From CAVUAT01 sp963848045 (GTDB lineage: Bacteria > Actinomycetota > Thermoleophilia > Solirubrobacterales > 70-9): a stretch of 64,000 nucleotides of DNA. The notes beneath the pieces are model-generated. The model worked only from the letters and a program-made list of their open reading frames with translations, did no database searches and was not told the DNA's origin. The translations under genes were made by a program, and so were the position numbers. The number at the start of each line of letters is the position of its first letter. Position 1 is the stretch's first letter. Location of the stretch: contig CAWKCC010000003.1 of NCBI GenBank assembly GCA_963848045.1, forward strand, positions 372,001 through 436,000, in the 5' to 3' direction. Below are positions 1 through 8,709 of this stretch, piece by piece.

Positions 1-735
1 GACCGCCGTCTCCTCGAGCTTGGCCAGCTCCGGCGAGGCGCTCAGGTAGGGAAGCACGACGACCCGCTCCAGCGTCGGGATCTGCGCAGCCACCGCGGCG
101 ACCGTGTCGATCCGCTCGAAGTCCCTGCCGCCGTAGCGGTAGCCGTCCACGGTGAACATCAGCTTCGGCTCGATCTGGGCGAAGCGGTCGACCACGCTGG
201 AGGCGCCGAAGTCGGGTGAGCACGAGGACCAGATCGCCCCCAGGCTGGCCGTGGCGAGGAAAGCGATCAGGGCCTCCGCGCAGTTGGGCAGGTAGGCGAC
301 GACGCGGTCGCCCCGCCGCACCCCCAGGGCGTACATTCCTCCGGCGACGTCCGCCACCCGTCCCTCGAGCTCGGCCCAGCTGAGCTGCGCCAGCTCGCGG
401 GCCTCGGAGGCGTGCAGGACGGCGACCTCCGCAGGGTTCTTGCCCCGGAAGATGTGCTCGGCGTAGTTCAGCTCCGCCCCCTCGAACCAGCGGGCGCCGG
501 GCATCTCGTGACCGGCGAGCACCCGCTCGTAGGTGCCCGAGTGCTGCACCTCGAAGTAGTCCCAGATCGACTGCCAGAAGTCCTCGATCTCGGTCACCGA
601 CCAGCGCCACAGGGCTTCGTAGTCCTCGGCATCTACTCCCCGCTCGGAGGAGAGCCAGCGCATGTAGGCGGTCATCCGGGAGCGCTCGATCACCTCGGGG
701 CGAGGCTCCCACAGCTTCAGCGGCTCATCGCTCAC
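1..735 (-). CDS. Acetoacetate--CoA ligase, N-terminal part (cut by window edge)
   Basis: Acyl-adenylate ligase that activates acetoacetate, or a related short acid, to its CoA thioester in the cytoplasm. Only the first 245 codons lie in the window. The N-terminus (LKLWEPRP, then WSVTEIEDFW and a long insert before WFEGAELNYAEH) matches the acetoacetyl-CoA synthetase subgroup better than acetyl-CoA synthetase; the adenylation core follows (RGDRVVAYLPNCAEALIAFL, WSSCSPDFG). The GTG start at 733-735 overlaps the TGA of the M28 peptidase gene in a GTGA, so the two are probably translationally coupled. The catalytic C-terminal part is outside the window, so exact substrate is unproven. Confidence 0.88.
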   Translation of the reverse strand, partial: MSDEPLKLWEPRPEVIERSRMTAYMRWLSSERGVDAEDYEALWRWSVTEIEDFWQSIWDYFEVQHSGTYERVLAGHEMPGARWFEGAELNYAEHIFRGKNPAEVAVLHASEARELAQLSWAELEGRVADVAGGMYALGVRRGDRVVAYLPNCAEALIAFLATASLGAIWSSCSPDFGASSVVDRFAQIEPKLMFTVDGYRYGGRDFERIDTVAAVAAQIPTLERVVVLPYLSASPELAKLEETAV

Positions 736-1961
736 GCCGGCACCTTACGAGGCGGCCGCTCGGTGTCCACGGGAGCTGCGCGTCCCGCTTCGCGGTCGAG
801 CAGGCGCGCCAGGCCGGCCACGAACTCCGTTGCGGCGGTCAGGGAGGGCGCTTCGACCCGCTCGGGGACGTCGTCGTGGGTGTGGTACCAGGGCGGCGGC
901 AGCCCATCCTTCGCGCCGACGATCGTGATCGCGCGCAGCTTCCTGATCCTCGCCGGCAGGGCGTCGGTGATCAGCGGCGAGCGCAGCGGGGCCGCGCCGA
1001 GCGTTGCGCCGAGGGCCTCGCAGAGCTCGGTCAACCCGCGGTCCATGGCGGTGCTGATCACCGGCCCCTCGCTGGTCTCGTAGTGGACGCTGCCGTAGGA
1101 GACCGAGTCGACGTTGACGAGCACGGTGCGCTCGCGCTCCAATTCACCGCGGTGTGCCCGCACGTAGGAGCGCATGCCCTCTGCCAGGCACTCCTCGGAG
1201 CCCGGCAGCACCACCCAGACGTCGAGGTTCGGCGTGGGCTCATCGCGCAGCTGCTCGGCGACCGAGAGCACCGCGGCGACGCCCGAGGCGTTGTCGTAGG
1301 CGCCCGGGACGACCTTGGAAAGCGCGATGTCGATCAGCAGGAAGGCGGCGAGCACGAGCAGTACGGTCGGCAGGAGCTGCGCGATCGAGAGCCAGCCCGC
1401 GTCGATTCCCGCCATGCGCGCGCCGAGGATGGGGACGAGGGGAGCGATCCCACCCCAGAAGACCACGCGGAAGGGGCCGAGCAGCAGCCGCCACCGCGGC
1501 GAGAGTCGCCGGGCAATGCGGATGCCGCGCTCGCCGAACACATAACCCGAGCGCGCGGCGTCGTAGTGGGCGGTGAGCAGCAGCCGCAGGGGCGCCCCGG
1601 GGTTGTTGCCCGGCGAGACGACGTTCTGCGACGCTCGCCGGAAGAGCAGAGAGCGGACCAGGTAGAGGCGCGTGTTGAGGTCGAGGTGGGCCGAGGTTGC
1701 CGCGAACAGGACAAGCGCGAAACCGAGGGCCGGCAGGCTCACGCCCACGACGCTTCCCACGATCGCGATCAGCACATGCAGCAGGTGCACCAGCGCGTAC
1801 TGGGGGTGCACGTAAGTGGCCTCAGGCTCGGCCTTGCGGCCAATCCCTCGCAGTCGCCCGACCAGCATGTTTGCCGCCCGGCGCTCGGCATCGGTGCCTG
1901 GCCCACGCCCCGCGAACGAGCACAGCTCCTCGATCAGCGCCTGTCGTCCTGCGGCATCCAC
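732..1961 (-). CDS. Membrane-associated M28 family zinc metallopeptidase
   Basis: 409-aa predicted aminopeptidase-type M28 protein. Zinc-site motifs are in order: AHYD (H132, D134), GAYDNASG (D223), GSEE (E256, E257), VNVDS (D285) and YHTHDD (H360/H362). Hydrophobic stretches at about 56-90 and 160-215 suggest membrane attachment, with the second pair inserted between the first two zinc motifs. The start is GTG at 1959-1961; a GATAAT hexamer lies 8 nt upstream, which fits a near-leaderless promoter. It is followed directly by the acetoacetate-CoA ligase gene. Substrate unknown. Confidence 0.85.
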   Translation of the reverse strand: MDAAGRQALIEELCSFAGRGPGTDAERRAANMLVGRLRGIGRKAEPEATYVHPQYALVHLLHVLIAIVGSVVGVSLPALGFALVLFAATSAHLDLNTRLYLVRSLLFRRASQNVVSPGNNPGAPLRLLLTAHYDAARSGYVFGERGIRIARRLSPRWRLLLGPFRVVFWGGIAPLVPILGARMAGIDAGWLSIAQLLPTVLLVLAAFLLIDIALSKVVPGAYDNASGVAAVLSVAEQLRDEPTPNLDVWVVLPGSEECLAEGMRSYVRAHRGELERERTVLVNVDSVSYGSVHYETSEGPVISTAMDRGLTELCEALGATLGAAPLRSPLITDALPARIRKLRAITIVGAKDGLPPPWYHTHDDVPERVEAPSLTAATEFVAGLARLLDREAGRAAPVDTERPPRKVPA

Positions 1962-2007
1962 AGGGCGCGATTATCGCGGCTGGCCGGGGCTATGGTTCTG
2001 CCCCAAG

Positions 2008-2090
2008 GCCGGAGTGGAGGAACGGCAGACTCGCGGCACTCAAAATGCCGTGCCCTTCGGGGCGTGTGGGTTCGAATCCCACCTCCGGCA
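2008..2090 (+). tRNA. tRNA-Leu (anticodon CAA)
   Basis: 83-nt cloverleaf: acceptor GCCGGAG pairs with CTCCGGC, discriminator A, anticodon stem CGGCA/TGCCG around loop CTCAAAA (anticodon CAA, codon UUG). The long variable arm typical of tRNA-Leu and a T-arm with TTCGAAT are present. CCA is not encoded. Confidence 0.95.
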
Positions 2091-2111
2091 CTGCATCTAG
2101 TCTCGATCACG

Positions 2112-2789
2112 ATGTGCGGCCGCTACACGCTCACCGACCCCGATCCGAGGATGCTCCGGTTCCGCTTCGGCCTCAGCGAGGCGGCCGAGATCGAGGAGAG
2201 GCCGCGCTTCAACATCGCGCCGACCGATTCCGTGCTGGCGGTGCGTCGCAGCCACGAGGGTGAGCGCGATCCGGGCCGGCTGCGCTGGGGGCTCGTTCCC
2301 CATTACGCGGACCCTGACTCCTGGAACCGCCTCCTGATCAACGCCCGGGCCGAGACCGTGGCTGTGAGCCCCGCCTTCAGAGACGCCTTCGAGGGCTTCC
2401 ACTGCCTGGTCGTGGCCGACGGCTTCTACGAATGGCGGGAGACCGAGACAGGCAAGCACCCGCTGTGGATCACCAGGCCTGACCATTCCCTGTTTGCCTT
2501 CGCCGGGCTTTGGGCCCGCTCCAAGCGCAAGGACGGCACCGAGCTGCACTCCTGCACGATCGTCACCTGCCCGCCCGGCGAGGTCGTGAGGCCGATCCAC
2601 GACCGCATGCCGGTGGTCCTCGACCCCGGCTCAGAGGGTCCGTGGCTGGATCCCGAGCTTGGGCGCGAGGACGCGCTGGCCCTGCTGCGGCCCACCGACG
2701 AGCTGATCGCCACCGAGGTCTCGGACGCCGTCAACAGCGTCCGCGAGGACGGGCCGCACCTACTCGAGCCGCCGTTGAAGTTGTTCTAG
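2112..2789 (+). CDS. SRAP / HMCES-YedK family abasic-site processing protein
   Basis: 225-aa SOS response-associated peptidase family protein. It starts MCGRYTLT, so Cys2 becomes the N-terminal nucleophile that crosslinks to abasic sites in single-stranded DNA. Other family motifs seen: NIAPTD, the LRWGLVPHYA block, INARAET, the active-site GFYEWRE and IHDRMPVVL. Length is normal. The ATG at 2112 is fixed by the family's invariant M-C start; the in-frame open sequence upstream runs through tRNA-Leu and is not coding. It converges on the 2809-3288 gene with a 19-nt gap. Confidence 0.93.
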   Translation: MCGRYTLTDPDPRMLRFRFGLSEAAEIEERPRFNIAPTDSVLAVRRSHEGERDPGRLRWGLVPHYADPDSWNRLLINARAETVAVSPAFRDAFEGFHCLVVADGFYEWRETETGKHPLWITRPDHSLFAFAGLWARSKRKDGTELHSCTIVTCPPGEVVRPIHDRMPVVLDPGSEGPWLDPELGREDALALLRPTDELIATEVSDAVNSVREDGPHLLEPPLKLF

Positions 2790-2808
2790 CGGCGACCCTG
2801 GCGGGAGC

Positions 2809-3288
2809 TCAGCCCCGGATTTCGTCGCCGATCTGGCGCTCTTCCTCGACGTGCCAGTTCTGGTTGAAGGCGACCAGCGCGACCGCGATCACGATGATCT
2901 GGATCGGCACGAGCAGCAGCGTCAGGAGACCGAGCAGCTCCTCGGGCAGCAGCGGGCTGGAGAGCCCGTCCTTGGCCCGGCCGAACCAGGCCGGCGCCGC
3001 GAGGCCCGCGAAGATCGCCAGGATCACGGACATGGCCGAGACGAGGGGGAGAATGCCGCGGCTCCAGCGCGAGACCGCCCAGGCGAAGACGAGGTAGAGC
3101 ACTATGTAGGCAGCGGCGAACAGCTTGCCGCCCTCCAGGCGCTCCCAGCCGCCGAGGGTGATCACGAACGCCATGCCCGCGGTGAGGAGGAGCAGCAATA
3201 CGAGCAGGGCGCGAGCGCTCTTGGACTCCGACTTCTCTCGATTCGGCCGCCAGAGCTCGTACCCCGGTCGGGCAGCTGCCACCTCCAT
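2809..3288 (-). CDS. Small integral membrane protein, unknown function
   Basis: 159 aa. A soluble N-terminus (MEVAAARPGYELWRP) is followed by about four hydrophobic helices and a charged C-terminal tail (VEEERQIGDEIRG). No family recognised. The reading frame continues upstream into tRNA-Leu(TAG), so the ATG at 3286-3288 is chosen. A TAGACT hexamer at 3297-3302 lies 8 nt from this ATG, suggesting a leaderless or near-leaderless transcript. Confidence 0.7.
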   Translation of the reverse strand: MEVAAARPGYELWRPNREKSESKSARALLVLLLLLTAGMAFVITLGGWERLEGGKLFAAAYIVLYLVFAWAVSRWSRGILPLVSAMSVILAIFAGLAAPAWFGRAKDGLSSPLLPEELLGLLTLLLVPIQIIVIAVALVAFNQNWHVEEERQIGDEIRG

Positions 3289-3355
3289 GGCGCGCAAGTC
3301 TATGGCCTCCCCCTGACGCGCGCGAGGCCCACTCCTCCGATCGCGGATCGGGCGA

Positions 3356-3439
3356 TGCGGGCGGAGGGAGTCGAACCCCCAAGCGCTTGCGCGCACCGGC
3401 ACCTAAAGCCGGCCTGTGTACCAGTTCCAGCACGCCCGC
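3356..3439 (-). tRNA. tRNA-Leu (anticodon TAG)
   Basis: 84 nt on the minus strand: acceptor GCGGGCG/CGCCCGC, discriminator A, anticodon stem CCGGC/GCCGG around loop TTTAGGT (anticodon TAG), long variable arm, T-loop TTCGACT. No encoded CCA. Confidence 0.94.
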
Positions 3440-3561
3440 CGGTCGCCTGATCTTAGGCGCGCGGTGAGGGTCGCCCGCCATCCGGCGACCGGGCATCGCG
3501 CGTATTCCCTGCCCCAGTCGCACGCGGCCCGCAGCCGTCTGGGCGCACCGGGATTGCACGA

Positions 3562-3969
3562 ATGCGATCTGACCACGAAACCGGCGCTGGATCGATCTCC
3601 GTCTTCGTCGTGGACGACGCGCCCGAGCTGCGCCGGCTGATCCGTTATGGCATGGAGGGGGAATCGGGCTTCGAGGTCGTCGGCGAGGCCGGCGATGGCC
3701 GCAGCGCCCTCGTGGGCATCGCCGAGACGGCGCCCGCCGCAGTCCTGATCGACCTCTCGATGCCCGACATGGACGGGCTAGAGGCGATCCCTCAGATCCG
3801 CAGCCGCCGGCCGCGCGTCGCGATCATCGTTCACTCCGGGCTCCCCGCCGACCGCGTAGCCGACGAGGCCATCGAGCGCGGAGCCGACGGCTTCGTCGAG
3901 AAGGGCTGCCCGATCGCCGAGCTCTGCCAGGTGACGCGCGAAGCCGTCGCGGAGCGCTCGGCGCGGTAG
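3562..3969 (+). CDS. Stand-alone response regulator receiver domain
   Basis: 135-aa CheY-like protein with no output domain. Acidic pocket D18/D19 (VVDDAPELRR), phosphoacceptor D64 (LIDLSMPDMDG), S92 (VHSG) and K114 (FVEKG) are all present, so it should be phosphorylatable. It probably acts as a phosphorelay intermediate or by protein contact. No histidine kinase is adjacent. The ATG at 3562 is used; a shorter start at the following ISVFVVDD is possible. Confidence 0.88.
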   Translation: MRSDHETGAGSISVFVVDDAPELRRLIRYGMEGESGFEVVGEAGDGRSALVGIAETAPAAVLIDLSMPDMDGLEAIPQIRSRRPRVAIIVHSGLPADRVADEAIERGADGFVEKGCPIAELCQVTREAVAERSAR

Positions 3970-3977
3970 TGGCCGGA

Positions 3978-4005
3978 GGAGGAGCCGCACCTGGGCGGCT
4001 CCTCC
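3978..4005. terminator. Perfect 11-bp hairpin between convergent genes
   Basis: Arms GGAGGAGCCGC and GCGGCTCCTCC with a 6-nt loop, between the receiver gene (ends 3969) and the converging tRNA-Trp. There is no U-tract, so function as a terminator is likely but not certain. Confidence 0.6.
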
Positions 4006-4009
4006 GTAG

Positions 4010-4082
4010 CGGGGCACCCAGGATTCGAACCTGGATTTCAGGCTTTGGAGGCCCGCTGGTTAGCCATTGACCACAGTGCCCC
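4010..4082 (-). tRNA. tRNA-Trp (anticodon CCA)
   Basis: 73 nt on the minus strand: acceptor GGGGCAC/GTGCCCC, discriminator G, D-stem TGGT/ACCA, anticodon loop CTCCAAA (anticodon CCA), T-stem CCAGG/CCTGG with TTCGAAT. Confidence 0.95.
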
Positions 4083-4158
4083 GTGACAGTGAGAATCGTA
4101 GCCACTGACCGTGCACGCACCCGGTGCCTGCCGTCAGCCGGGTGTCGGCAGAGGGGCG

Positions 4159-5868
4159 CTACTTGGGGGAACGAGCACGCTTGCGTTTCGAGCGCTTCTT
4201 GCGCTTCTTGAGCTTCTTGCGTGGCTTCGGCTCGGCCCCGACCTCGAAGCGGCAGCTCGGGCCTGCGCAGGCCGTGAAGGCGACGAGGTGGCTGAACAAC
4301 CACTTGCGCACGGGCTTGTAGCGGCGGTCGGCCTGCCTGGAGTGCTTCTGCCCCGGGTCGCGCTTCATGTCGTAGAGCTCGGACTGGCCGTTGGCGTAGA
4401 GGATGTACAGGTAGCGGTTGGTGCGGATCGCGCGATAGGCCGGAGCGAAGTTGCCGTTGGCCACGGTCTTGGTCGCCATCTTCTCCTGGTCGAGGTTCTT
4501 GACGCCCCGGCGGCCGGCGAGCCTCGCCTTTCGCACCCGCCTCGATGCCGAGGCCTTGGCTGAGCTCGCCACCTGGGGGTCGAAGCCGGCGTTGCCCTGG
4601 CCCGGGCCGGTGTCGGCCTCGAGCAGGATCGGCCGGGTCGAGCGGAGCGAGTTGTTCTGGGCGTAGGGGATCAGCGAGCGGCCGTCGAGCGCGGGGTTGG
4701 GCGAGCCGGTGGCGATCTCGTTGATCGTCTGCGTGATGTCGAGCGAGGAGACCAGCTCGTCGCTGACCGAGCCGGCGGGAATGCCCGGACCGCGGATCAT
4801 CAGCGGCACCTTCGAGGACGGGTCGTGCGCCAGGTACTTGCCGCCGACTATCCGGTGCTCGCCGCGGAAGAAGCCGTTGTCGGAGGCGAAGACGATGTAG
4901 GTCTCGTCGAGGATCCCCTGGTCGGAGAGCTCGGCCACCAGCGCGCCGACCGCCTCGTCCACCGAGCGCAGCATCTCGAGGCGGCGGCGGCGCTCGGAGG
5001 CGATCGCCTGCCTGAGGCCCTTCTTGAGTCGCTTGCGCGCCTGCTTGCGCAGCCACTTGGGCTTGTCTGAGATGTTCTTCTCGTTGAAGGCCGCGACCCT
5101 GGGCAGCGCTGGAGATGAGGACTGGCTGTAGAGGTGTCGTGGCGCCGGGTAGTACGGGCCGTGCGGCGAGTTGAACCAGAGGTTCATCATGAAGGGCGTC
5201 TGTGACCCGGTCAGCCCGTCGACGAAGTCGACGGCCTTGTCGCGAAAGACGTCGGTCTGGTACTCGCTCGCCTGGTCGCCGTAGAACTCCAGCTCGGGGG
5301 TGTCAGCGGGGCCGGTCTGCTCGATCAGCTGGTAGTTGTAGTAGAGGGGGTCCTCAGAGATCTTCCCGTACCACTCGTCCCAGCCCTCGGGCACGGGGAG
5401 CGGGTCGGGCGGTCCGCTCGCGTAGCCGTTCAGGTACTTGCCGATGTGCACGTTGTAGTAGCCCGCCGCGTGCGTCCAGACCGGCAGCGCGTCGGCCTCC
5501 TTGGGCCGGAACACCTCCCATCCTCCGTTGGGTGGAGCGTTGCCGCGCACCTGGTGGTTGTGCATGTACTGGCCGCTCAGCAGGCTTGCGCGCGAGGGGC
5601 AGCAGAGGGGGTAGGGAATGTAGGCGCGCCGGAAGGTCGCCCCCTGGGCGCCGATCAGCGTCTGCACATTCGGCATCACCGAGAGCTCGTTGGCCGCCTG
5701 GTCGTCGGTGAGGATGAAGATCACGTTGTCTCCGGTGGCGCTCTTCGCCTCCCCGGCCGAGAACACCGTGGCAGCGAACATGGTGGCGGCCAAGGCGCCA
5801 AGGGTCGCCAGCACCAGCAGCCGGCGGCGGGCGCGGGGGATGGGGGTGTCCGGCGAGGGAATGGGCAT
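4159..5868 (-). CDS. Exported sulfatase (type I, formylglycine) with Lys/Arg-rich tail
   Basis: 569-aa arylsulfatase-superfamily hydrolase. An N-terminal signal sequence (RRRLLVLATLGALAATMFAA) suggests Sec export. Metal-binding DD follows at 55-56 (FILTDDQAANE), then the C-x-P-S-R site CCPSR (Cys89, to be converted to formylglycine) with SLLSGQ, a GKYLNGY block, and SDNGFF. The C-terminus ends in a strongly basic tail of roughly 20 residues (KKLKKRKKRSKRKR). A close paralogue sits at 27610-29244. The start ATG at 5866-5868 is chosen because the upstream frame runs into tRNA genes. The natural sulfate ester is unknown. Confidence 0.88.
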   Translation of the reverse strand: MPIPSPDTPIPRARRRLLVLATLGALAATMFAATVFSAGEAKSATGDNVIFILTDDQAANELSVMPNVQTLIGAQGATFRRAYIPYPLCCPSRASLLSGQYMHNHQVRGNAPPNGGWEVFRPKEADALPVWTHAAGYYNVHIGKYLNGYASGPPDPLPVPEGWDEWYGKISEDPLYYNYQLIEQTGPADTPELEFYGDQASEYQTDVFRDKAVDFVDGLTGSQTPFMMNLWFNSPHGPYYPAPRHLYSQSSSPALPRVAAFNEKNISDKPKWLRKQARKRLKKGLRQAIASERRRRLEMLRSVDEAVGALVAELSDQGILDETYIVFASDNGFFRGEHRIVGGKYLAHDPSSKVPLMIRGPGIPAGSVSDELVSSLDITQTINEIATGSPNPALDGRSLIPYAQNNSLRSTRPILLEADTGPGQGNAGFDPQVASSAKASASRRVRKARLAGRRGVKNLDQEKMATKTVANGNFAPAYRAIRTNRYLYILYANGQSELYDMKRDPGQKHSRQADRRYKPVRKWLFSHLVAFTACAGPSCRFEVGAEPKPRKKLKKRKKRSKRKRARSPK

Positions 5869-6062
5869 CTGGGCTGGTGCTTCGGTGCGCGGCGAGTGGC
5901 GCCTGCCGCCCCGCACCCCGCTGTTCCTGGTAACCGCCAGAGGGCCCCTGAGTTTCGGGCCCCGAGGCGCCTCGGTCAGGCTAGCGAGGCAGCCGAGCGG
6001 GCTGGAAGGCCGAGCTGCCGCATGTCGGCGGGGCGCCGACCCGAACCTATAATCGTGGCGAC

Positions 6063-6134
6063 GCGGGCGAGGTGTCAACGGTTGCACGTGAGCCTTCCAA
6101 GCTCGAGGAACGGGTTCGATTCCCGTCGCCCGCT
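6063..6134 (+). tRNA. tRNA-Gly (anticodon TCC)
   Basis: 72 nt: acceptor GCGGGCG/CGCCCGC, discriminator T, anticodon stem TGAGC/GCTCG around loop CTTCCAA (anticodon TCC), T-loop TTCGATT. Confidence 0.94.
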
Positions 6135-6163
6135 TGGGCCCTAGGATGAGGCCCGCAGCACAT

Positions 6164-6237
6164 CGGGGCGTGGCGCAGTCTGGTAGCGCATTCGGCTGGG
6201 GGCCGAAAGGTCGCTGGTTCAAATCCAGTCGCCCCGA
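6164..6237 (+). tRNA. tRNA-Pro (anticodon GGG)
   Basis: 74 nt: acceptor CGGGGCG/CGCCCCG, discriminator A, anticodon stem TTCGG/CCGAA around loop CTGGGGG (anticodon GGG), T-loop TTCAAAT. It lies 29 nt after tRNA-Gly, so the two may be co-transcribed. The 206 nt that follow (6238-6444) show no gene. Confidence 0.95.
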
Positions 6238-6444
6238 CTACTCGAGAGCCCGCTCCAGAAGCAGGCCTCTCGCAGATCGAACGAGGGTTTGCGCATTCGC
6301 CGACGGGCTCGCAACACCGAGGTTTGTGCCCACACGCCCTCATAGCGCGCGGGCGCAGCACCGATAGCTCTTCGATCGGCTACTCGCCAAGGCAGTTCGT
6401 CCGCAGCGGCGCATGAAGTCTCTCCCCCCTTCGGCTGCGAGGTA

Positions 6445-7434
6445 CTACGGGGTTGCCATGAGGCTGCTCGAGGCTGCGCGATCGCCACCGAGGCGCAGGA
6501 GACACCTGGCGACCTCTTCGCGGCGGCGTACGTAGCGGAGCATCACGGCCTGGTTGTGGGGGGAAGCGTGGAAGCGGAGCTGAATCCCAGCGTCGAGGTC
6601 GTCGGCGACCTCGGCCGGAAGGGTGGAACCCCAGGCGCGGTGGTGGTTCTCGAGCCGGGCCAGGGCGAGGGGCCGCAGCGCCCCGTCCAGGGCTTCACCG
6701 AGGCGGCCCCGAAGCGGCCACTCGAGCAGCCGCTGGACCGCGACGCCGCCGGGCAGCGGCCTGACGCGGGCGGTCCGGTCGGTGGCGTTGGGGAGCAGCT
6801 CGGCGGTCCAGCGGTTGGACGCAAGGAGGGAGTCGGCCTCGCCGGCCAGCGGGTAGGCCTGCAGCAACTCGTGGGCCATGTAGAGGTCCCGCCTCCGCAG
6901 GAGCAGGTGGGCCTGGGAGAGATAGTGGTTGGGGCAGAACGCCGAGCGCGAGAGCAGCCGCGACAGCCCGCCCAGCAGGGCGAACACAGTCGGCAAGCGC
7001 CCCGGGCTGACCAGCACCAGCATGTCCACGTCGGCGTTGGGGGTCGCGTCGTCAGCGCCGGCCGACCCGGTTAGCAGGAGGCCACGCACGAACGGCAGAT
7101 GCTGCAGCAGCCGCGCCACGCGCCTCGCCCGCCCGCGCAGGCGCAGGGCGCGACGACGCCTATCGGGGCGGGACTCGAGCAGCTTCTCCCGGCCGACCAG
7201 GCAGTAGAAGCCGTGATGCTCAGTGACGGCGCGGGCGAGCACCGGGTCGTCCGCCAGCCGCCGCCGGAACTCGGCGCGGCTGATCGGCACGCGGCTCAAC
7301 CGCCAGGCCTCCTCGGCCGTCACCGCGCAGTCGAACAGATCGGCGTACGTCACTGCGTCGATCAGGTCGAGGCGCTGATCGAGCGCGCCGTTGCCTGAGG
7401 TGTGCGTGCTCTTTGGCGTGGTCGCTTCGGACAT
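6445..7434 (-). CDS. Nucleotidyltransferase-fold protein
   Basis: 329 aa. The nucleotidyltransferase signature is visible at about 120-142: LLLTGSAGADD, then NADVDMLVLV, giving the G-S-x10-D-x-D pattern (G123, S124, D135, D137). The N-terminal ~100 residues look like a helical DNA- or ligand-binding region. The rest is helical and unrecognised. It starts 6 nt downstream of the P450 stop codon, so it belongs to the DUF3891-P450 operon. It could transfer a nucleotide onto a small molecule or protein, or be an antitoxin-type enzyme; no partner toxin is evident. Confidence 0.75.
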   Translation of the reverse strand: MSEATTPKSTHTSGNGALDQRLDLIDAVTYADLFDCAVTAEEAWRLSRVPISRAEFRRRLADDPVLARAVTEHHGFYCLVGREKLLESRPDRRRRALRLRGRARRVARLLQHLPFVRGLLLTGSAGADDATPNADVDMLVLVSPGRLPTVFALLGGLSRLLSRSAFCPNHYLSQAHLLLRRRDLYMAHELLQAYPLAGEADSLLASNRWTAELLPNATDRTARVRPLPGGVAVQRLLEWPLRGRLGEALDGALRPLALARLENHHRAWGSTLPAEVADDLDAGIQLRFHASPHNQAVMLRYVRRREEVARCLLRLGGDRAASSSLMATP

Positions 7435-7440
7435 GATCGG

Positions 7441-8709
7441 CTAGCGGCTCTCGAGCCTCATTGGAAAGCGCTTCGTCTGGGGAGTGGGGGCGGCGGGGAA
7501 GCTCGGGGCGGGGCGCATTCGCCAGCGACGGGCGAGCGTCGCGATCACCAGCTCCAGCTCCATCCGCGCCAGGGTCATCCCGATGCACGTGTGGGGGCCT
7601 CCCCCGAACGGCAGGTAGGCGTACCGGGGCCGCTCAGCTCGGTCAGCCGGAGCCCAGCGCTCAGGGAGGAAGGCAGACGGCTCCGGGTAAAAGCGCGGGT
7701 CGCGGTGGGTCAGCAGCGGACTGATCAGAAGGAAGGAGCCGGCTGGGAGGCGGCGCCCGTCGAGTTCGACATCCACCAGCGGCCGGCGATCGATGAAGTG
7801 GACAGGCGGATAGAGGCGGAGGACCTCGGAGATGACAAGGTCCAGGTACTCGAGCCTCGGTAGGTCGCTCGCGGTGGGCGGCCGGTCGCCCAGCACGGTG
7901 TCCAGCTCCTCATGCACACGGGACTCGACCTCCGGGTGACGGGCCAACAGATGCCAGGCCCAGGCGAGCGTCCCGGGGGTGGTGTCGATCGAGGCGATCA
8001 TCAGCGAGGCGATCTCGTCGGCGATCTGGCGGTCGCTGAGGGAGCCGCCACCATTCTGGCCGTGGCGGATGAGCAGACTCAGCACGTCGTCGTGACCGAC
8101 TGCCGAAGCCCGGCGCTCGGCCACCGCGTTGAGGACCATTTCATCCACCACCCTGCGCGACGCGGCGAGCCGCCGCCCGCTTGGCCAAGGCAGGCCCGGC
8201 CGGGGAATCTCGTGCAGCATCATGCCCAGGGCCGGGACCAGCGCCTCGGAGTCACCGCCCAAGTCGAGGGAGAAGAGGGCGTCGCCGGCGGCCTCGAGCG
8301 CGACGCGGCTCATGCCGGCTCGCGCCTCGATCTCGTCCCCGTCGTGCCAGCCCTCGCTGAGGCACTCGGCGCGTTCGGTCAGGGCTGTCGCCTTACGATC
8401 GAGCCGGGCGCGGTCGAAGCTGGGCTGCAAGAGCGCGCGGCGGTCGCGGTGGGGGTCGCCCTCCCGCGTGATCAAGCAGTCGCCCATCACCCTCTCGCCA
8501 CGCAGCGTCCACTTGCCCTCGCCGAAGCTGTCGGCGGCGCTGACCAAGACGTGATGGATGATCTCGGGGCTCTTGATCAAGGTGAACTCGCTGAAGCCGG
8601 CCCGGAACTGGATCAGGGCGCGGCCGCCGTCGATCGCCTGCAGGAAGGTGAGGGGCTCCCGGCGGAAGGCAAGACCCGCGCGCAGGGCGGGTCGCGGCGG
8701 CCGTCTCAC
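7441..8709 (-). CDS. Cytochrome P450 monooxygenase
   Basis: 422-aa soluble P450. The I-helix contains IASIDTTPGTLAW at the oxygen-activation site, where the usual A-G-x-x-T is S-I-D-T-T. K-helix E295-x-x-R298 (SEVLRLYPP), PERW, and the heme loop F368-G-G-G-P-H-T-C375-I-G with the Cys ligand are intact. No redox partner lies nearby. The GTG start at 8707-8709 overlaps the TGA of the DUF3891 gene (GTGA). Substrate unknown; long-chain hydroxylation is only a guess from the Y-P-P-V-H-F segment. Confidence 0.92.
   Translation of the reverse strand: MRRPPRPALRAGLAFRREPLTFLQAIDGGRALIQFRAGFSEFTLIKSPEIIHHVLVSAADSFGEGKWTLRGERVMGDCLITREGDPHRDRRALLQPSFDRARLDRKATALTERAECLSEGWHDGDEIEARAGMSRVALEAAGDALFSLDLGGDSEALVPALGMMLHEIPRPGLPWPSGRRLAASRRVVDEMVLNAVAERRASAVGHDDVLSLLIRHGQNGGGSLSDRQIADEIASLMIASIDTTPGTLAWAWHLLARHPEVESRVHEELDTVLGDRPPTASDLPRLEYLDLVISEVLRLYPPVHFIDRRPLVDVELDGRRLPAGSFLLISPLLTHRDPRFYPEPSAFLPERWAPADRAERPRYAYLPFGGGPHTCIGMTLARMELELVIATLARRWRMRPAPSFPAAPTPQTKRFPMRLESR

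Noticed and set aside
876..2111. N-terminal extension of the SRAP frame
   Set aside because: Runs antisense to the M28 peptidase and through tRNA-Leu; the family must start M-C at 2112.
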